33,577 bases of DNA. Source: an uncultured Acholeplasmatales bacterium. Lineage in GTDB: Bacteria > Bacillota_I > Bacilli_A > ML615J-28 > CAG-698. Each line of letters opens with the position of its first letter. Position 1 is the stretch's first letter. Below are positions 31,602-33,577 of the stretch, piece after piece. The stretch spans positions 1-33,577 of the forward strand of contig CALEGD010000112.1 in the NCBI GenBank assembly GCA_937877075.1, read 5' to 3'. The notes below the pieces were generated by a model, which did not search any database, was not told the DNA's origin, and saw only the letters and a program-made list of their open reading frames with translations. The position numbers were made by a program, and so were the translations under genes.

Positions 31602-32510
31602 ATGAACTGCATATTTGGAATCGATATCGGCGGAACCGAAATCAAGATCGGAAAATTTTATGGAGATAAACTGGAATTTAAAACCAGCATCAAAACTGAT
31701 ATTTCCGATCATGGTGCAAGGATTTTCTCCGATATTTTTAAGAAAATTGATGAATTGAGTACGGGAGAAAAAATAGATGGAATCGGGATCGGTGTACCCG
31801 GTCCGGTAGTTAAAGGAGTCGTGAATGGAGCCCAAAATCTCGGATGGGGTTTAGTGGAAGCAGAAGCGATTATTAAAAAGAGATATCCTAAGGCTTATTG
31901 CAGAGTCTTAAATGACGCCAATGTTGCAGCAATCGGAGAGATGGCAGTCGGAAGCGCCCGACAATATCGGAATTTTGTTATGGTAACACTCGGAACCGGA
32001 ATCGGAGGTAGTATAATTATTAATGGCGAGATACTTGAAGGAATTACTGGCGCGGCCGGAGAAATCGGTCATATGCAAATTGAATATGGCAAGAAAAGAA
32101 AATGCAATTGTGGCCGGTATGATTGTTTCGAAAAATATGCTAGTGCCACAGGGCTGGTAATTACTGCTTTAGAATTAATGAAAGGAAGACAAACTTTACT
32201 TCACGAACGGGAAGTATCTTCAAGGAACATTTTCGATTTAGCTAAAGAAGGCGATGCCGTTTGCCTTGAAGCAGTTGATTCTATGGTTGGTAAATTAGCT
32301 CTAGCATTTGGAAATATCGCTGCTGTTTTTAATCCGGAAGCTATTATCATTGGTGGTGGCGTCAGCAAAGCCGGTGATTTTTTGCTTGATAAAGTCGAGG
32401 AAAGGTTCCAGGAAATTTGTTTTTATCCTGTTAAGGATACTAAATTTGTCCTTGCAACTCTCGGAAACGATGCCGGAATCTATGGAGCTGCTTATGCCGT
32501 CAGAAAATAA
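31602..32510 (+). CDS. glcK: ROK-family glucokinase
   Basis: 302 aa from the ATG at 31602; the ATG at 31590 precedes the ribosome site GGAGG. It phosphorylates glucose at C6. ATP motif FGIDIGGTEIKIGKF (DIGGT at 8-12), GIGVPGPV, the catalytic aspartate in RVLNDANVAAIGE, VTLGTGIGGSI, and the ROK zinc signature GHMQIEYGKKRKCNC then GRYDCFEKYAS. Its length is normal for this family. It overlaps the MBL gene by 17 bases. A role in other sugars cannot be excluded, but the motif set is typical of glucokinase. Confidence 0.92.
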   Translation: MNCIFGIDIGGTEIKIGKFYGDKLEFKTSIKTDISDHGARIFSDIFKKIDELSTGEKIDGIGIGVPGPVVKGVVNGAQNLGWGLVEAEAIIKKRYPKAYCRVLNDANVAAIGEMAVGSARQYRNFVMVTLGTGIGGSIIINGEILEGITGAAGEIGHMQIEYGKKRKCNCGRYDCFEKYASATGLVITALELMKGRQTLLHEREVSSRNIFDLAKEGDAVCLEAVDSMVGKLALAFGNIAAVFNPEAIIIGGGVSKAGDFLLDKVEERFQEICFYPVKDTKFVLATLGNDAGIYGAAYAVRK

Positions 32511-33141
32511 TTTAAAATTAAGTCTTTATAAATCAGCCTTCCTTTCCTGCAATCTTTATTTGTTGGAAAATGAAGAAGGACAGATTGTAATAGATCCTTG
32601 TGCGCAATTTGAAGTTGTTTTTCGAGAACGAGAAGTAAATCTAAAAGGGATAATTATTACTCATTGTCATTTTGATCATCTTTTGAAAATAGACGAATAT
32701 TTAAAAAATAGTACTTGTCCGGTTTATATCCATGGTTTAGGCAAGGAAAAATTAAATGATCCGCTGAAAAACGGTGGAGTTTTGGTAAATCGTGATTTGA
32801 GGTTTTATATTCCTGATGAACGAATTATTGAAATAGATTTTGATCAGGAAATAAATTTACTCGGAAAAAAGTTTAGGTTTATGGAAACTCCGGGTCACTC
32901 ATCTTGTTCGTTATGTATTTTAGTTGATGATTATCTTTTTACCGGTGATACTTTATTTAAAGGTTCAATCGGTAGAACCGATCTTTATAGCTCGGATATT
33001 AATGAAATGAATCATAGTCTCGATAAAATTCTTGCTTTAGATAAGGACTATCAAGTTTTACCGGGACATCAGGATATTACTCTTTTGAGTGAAGAAAAAA
33101 GAAATAACCCTTTTTTGAAGAGGAGAAGAGAAAATGTATAA
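32494..33141 (+). CDS. MBL-fold metallo-hydrolase (glyoxalase II-like)
   Basis: 215 aa from the ATG at 32494, six bases after GGAG; a longer upstream frame is not translated from a good site. Metal-binding motifs: THCHFDHL (His57, His59, Asp61, His62), then GHSSCSLCILVDD, LFTGDTLFKGSIGRTDLYSS and LPGHQD, as in small YqgX/GloB-like hydrolases. Likely cytoplasmic; the substrate may be a glutathione- or bacillithiol-type thioester or unknown. It overlaps the glucokinase gene by 17 bases and the next gene by 8. Confidence 0.88.
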   Translation: MPSENNLKLSLYKSAFLSCNLYLLENEEGQIVIDPCAQFEVVFREREVNLKGIIITHCHFDHLLKIDEYLKNSTCPVYIHGLGKEKLNDPLKNGGVLVNRDLRFYIPDERIIEIDFDQEINLLGKKFRFMETPGHSSCSLCILVDDYLFTGDTLFKGSIGRTDLYSSDINEMNHSLDKILALDKDYQVLPGHQDITLLSEEKRNNPFLKRRRENV

Positions 33142-33577
33142 AATAATTCGTAGAGAAGATTTGAATAGCAGCGTAACCTTGTTTGATATTGAGGCTCCTG
33201 AAATTGCCAGGAATTGCAAACCAGGACAATTTGTAATTGTTCGTGTTGATGAATATGGAGAAAGAATTCCACTTACAATCGCAAATTATGAACCGGATGA
33301 CGGCACGGTAACGATTATTTTCCAAGTTGTTGGAAAATCTACCCGGAAACTTAATCAATTACATGAGGGAGACTTTCTTCAAGATTTTGTCGGACCATTA
33401 GGAAAACCCTCAGATTTAGAAGACTTAGAGAAAGTTTGTGTGGTCGTTGGCGGTGTCGGAAGTGCCATTGGTTACCCGATTGCTAAGGCTTTAAACCGTC
33501 AAGGAGCTTTTGTTGATACGATAGTTGGTTTTAGAAATAAAGATTTAATTATTTTAGAAAATGAATTTAGTGGAGTC
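33134..33577 (+). CDS. NfnA-type FAD/NAD(P)-binding subunit (ferredoxin-NADP reductase alpha), 3' end off the window
   Basis: The first 148 codons of a gene that continues past the window. It starts at ATG 33134, overlapping the MBL gene by 8 bases. The FAD domain shows KPGQFVIVRVDEYGERIPLT and IIFQVVGKSTRKL; the NAD domain begins KVCVVVGGVGSAIGYPIAKA. This fits the sulfide/dihydroorotate dehydrogenase-like FAD/NAD subunit that pairs with a GltD-like NfnB subunit. Electron-bifurcating transhydrogenase activity (NADH, NADPH, ferredoxin) is the known role of the pair. The iron-sulfur cysteines would lie in the part outside the window. Confidence 0.82.
   Translation, partial: MYKIIRREDLNSSVTLFDIEAPEIARNCKPGQFVIVRVDEYGERIPLTIANYEPDDGTVTIIFQVVGKSTRKLNQLHEGDFLQDFVGPLGKPSDLEDLEKVCVVVGGVGSAIGYPIAKALNRQGAFVDTIVGFRNKDLIILENEFSGV

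Noticed and set aside
1..33577. CRISPR arrays, tRNA or rRNA genes
   Set aside because: I saw no regularly spaced repeats of 24-40 bp and no tRNA arm patterns such as GGTTCRANNCC. A covariance search would be needed to be sure.

Overview
The window reads as a low-GC Bacillota chromosome segment. It uses the standard genetic code: many genes stop at TGA and tryptophan is TGG. The conserved genes (the yrrM/N/O-greA and yqeG-yqeH-yqeK-rsfS types, ylmC/ymxH, and a SigK-type sigma factor) have small sizes and a streamlined order. That fits a lineage near the Mollicutes/Erysipelotrichia edge of Bacillota. The genus cannot be named from the sequence alone.

Layout. (1) 1-7.7 kb is an accessory, defence-type island. 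It holds the 3' end of an unidentified gene that overlaps a gene for an EVE-like domain protein with a nuclease-like tail. A convergent gene encodes a helix-turn-helix/C5-cytosine methyltransferase fusion with its own promoter and a palindromic candidate operator. Next come a broken small gene, a 44-residue amphipathic peptide, a two-gene CBASS-type pair (CD-NTase plus two-TM SLATT effector), and an overlapping pair of unknown genes (542 and 102 aa) that is the best candidate here for an undescribed system. (2) 7.8-17.4 kb is core genome: a helical protein of unknown role at the junction, the tRNA wobble-uridine 5-methoxylation genes (trmR, trhP1, trhP2), greA, asnA, a small secreted or membrane peptide, a bcp-type peroxiredoxin, a convergent SigK-like sigma factor, the yqeG-yqeH-yqeK-rsfS ribosome/nucleotide cluster and ylmC. 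(3) 17.4-18.2 kb is a non-coding gap with terminators and a relic of an RHS/YD-repeat protein. (4) 18.2-27.6 kb is a carbohydrate locus: a TIM-barrel isomerase-like protein, a GntR/UTRA repressor, two ABC permeases and a lipoprotein binding protein with no ATPase, two SIS proteins flanking a BadF-type sugar kinase, and a large putative glycoside hydrolase. Matching 13-bp operator-like sites overlie the gntR and transporter promoters. (5) 27.6-31.5 kb is decayed or inserted DNA: a ylmC-like 3' echo, an inactivated IS1634-type transposase and two accessory genes. It is bracketed by a 48-bp direct repeat (47/48 identical) that carries a terminator and a promoter. (6) 31.5-33.6 kb returns to core metabolism with a ROK glucokinase, an MBL-fold hydrolase and the start of an NfnA-type FAD/NAD subunit.

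How the parts work together. The island combines DNA modification/restriction with nucleotide-signalled abortive defence. The carbohydrate locus imports an unknown glycoside or amino sugar that is phosphorylated and isomerised inside the cell under GntR control. The 3.6-kb bracketed insert looks like a separate, later acquisition placed directly in front of the glucokinase promoter.
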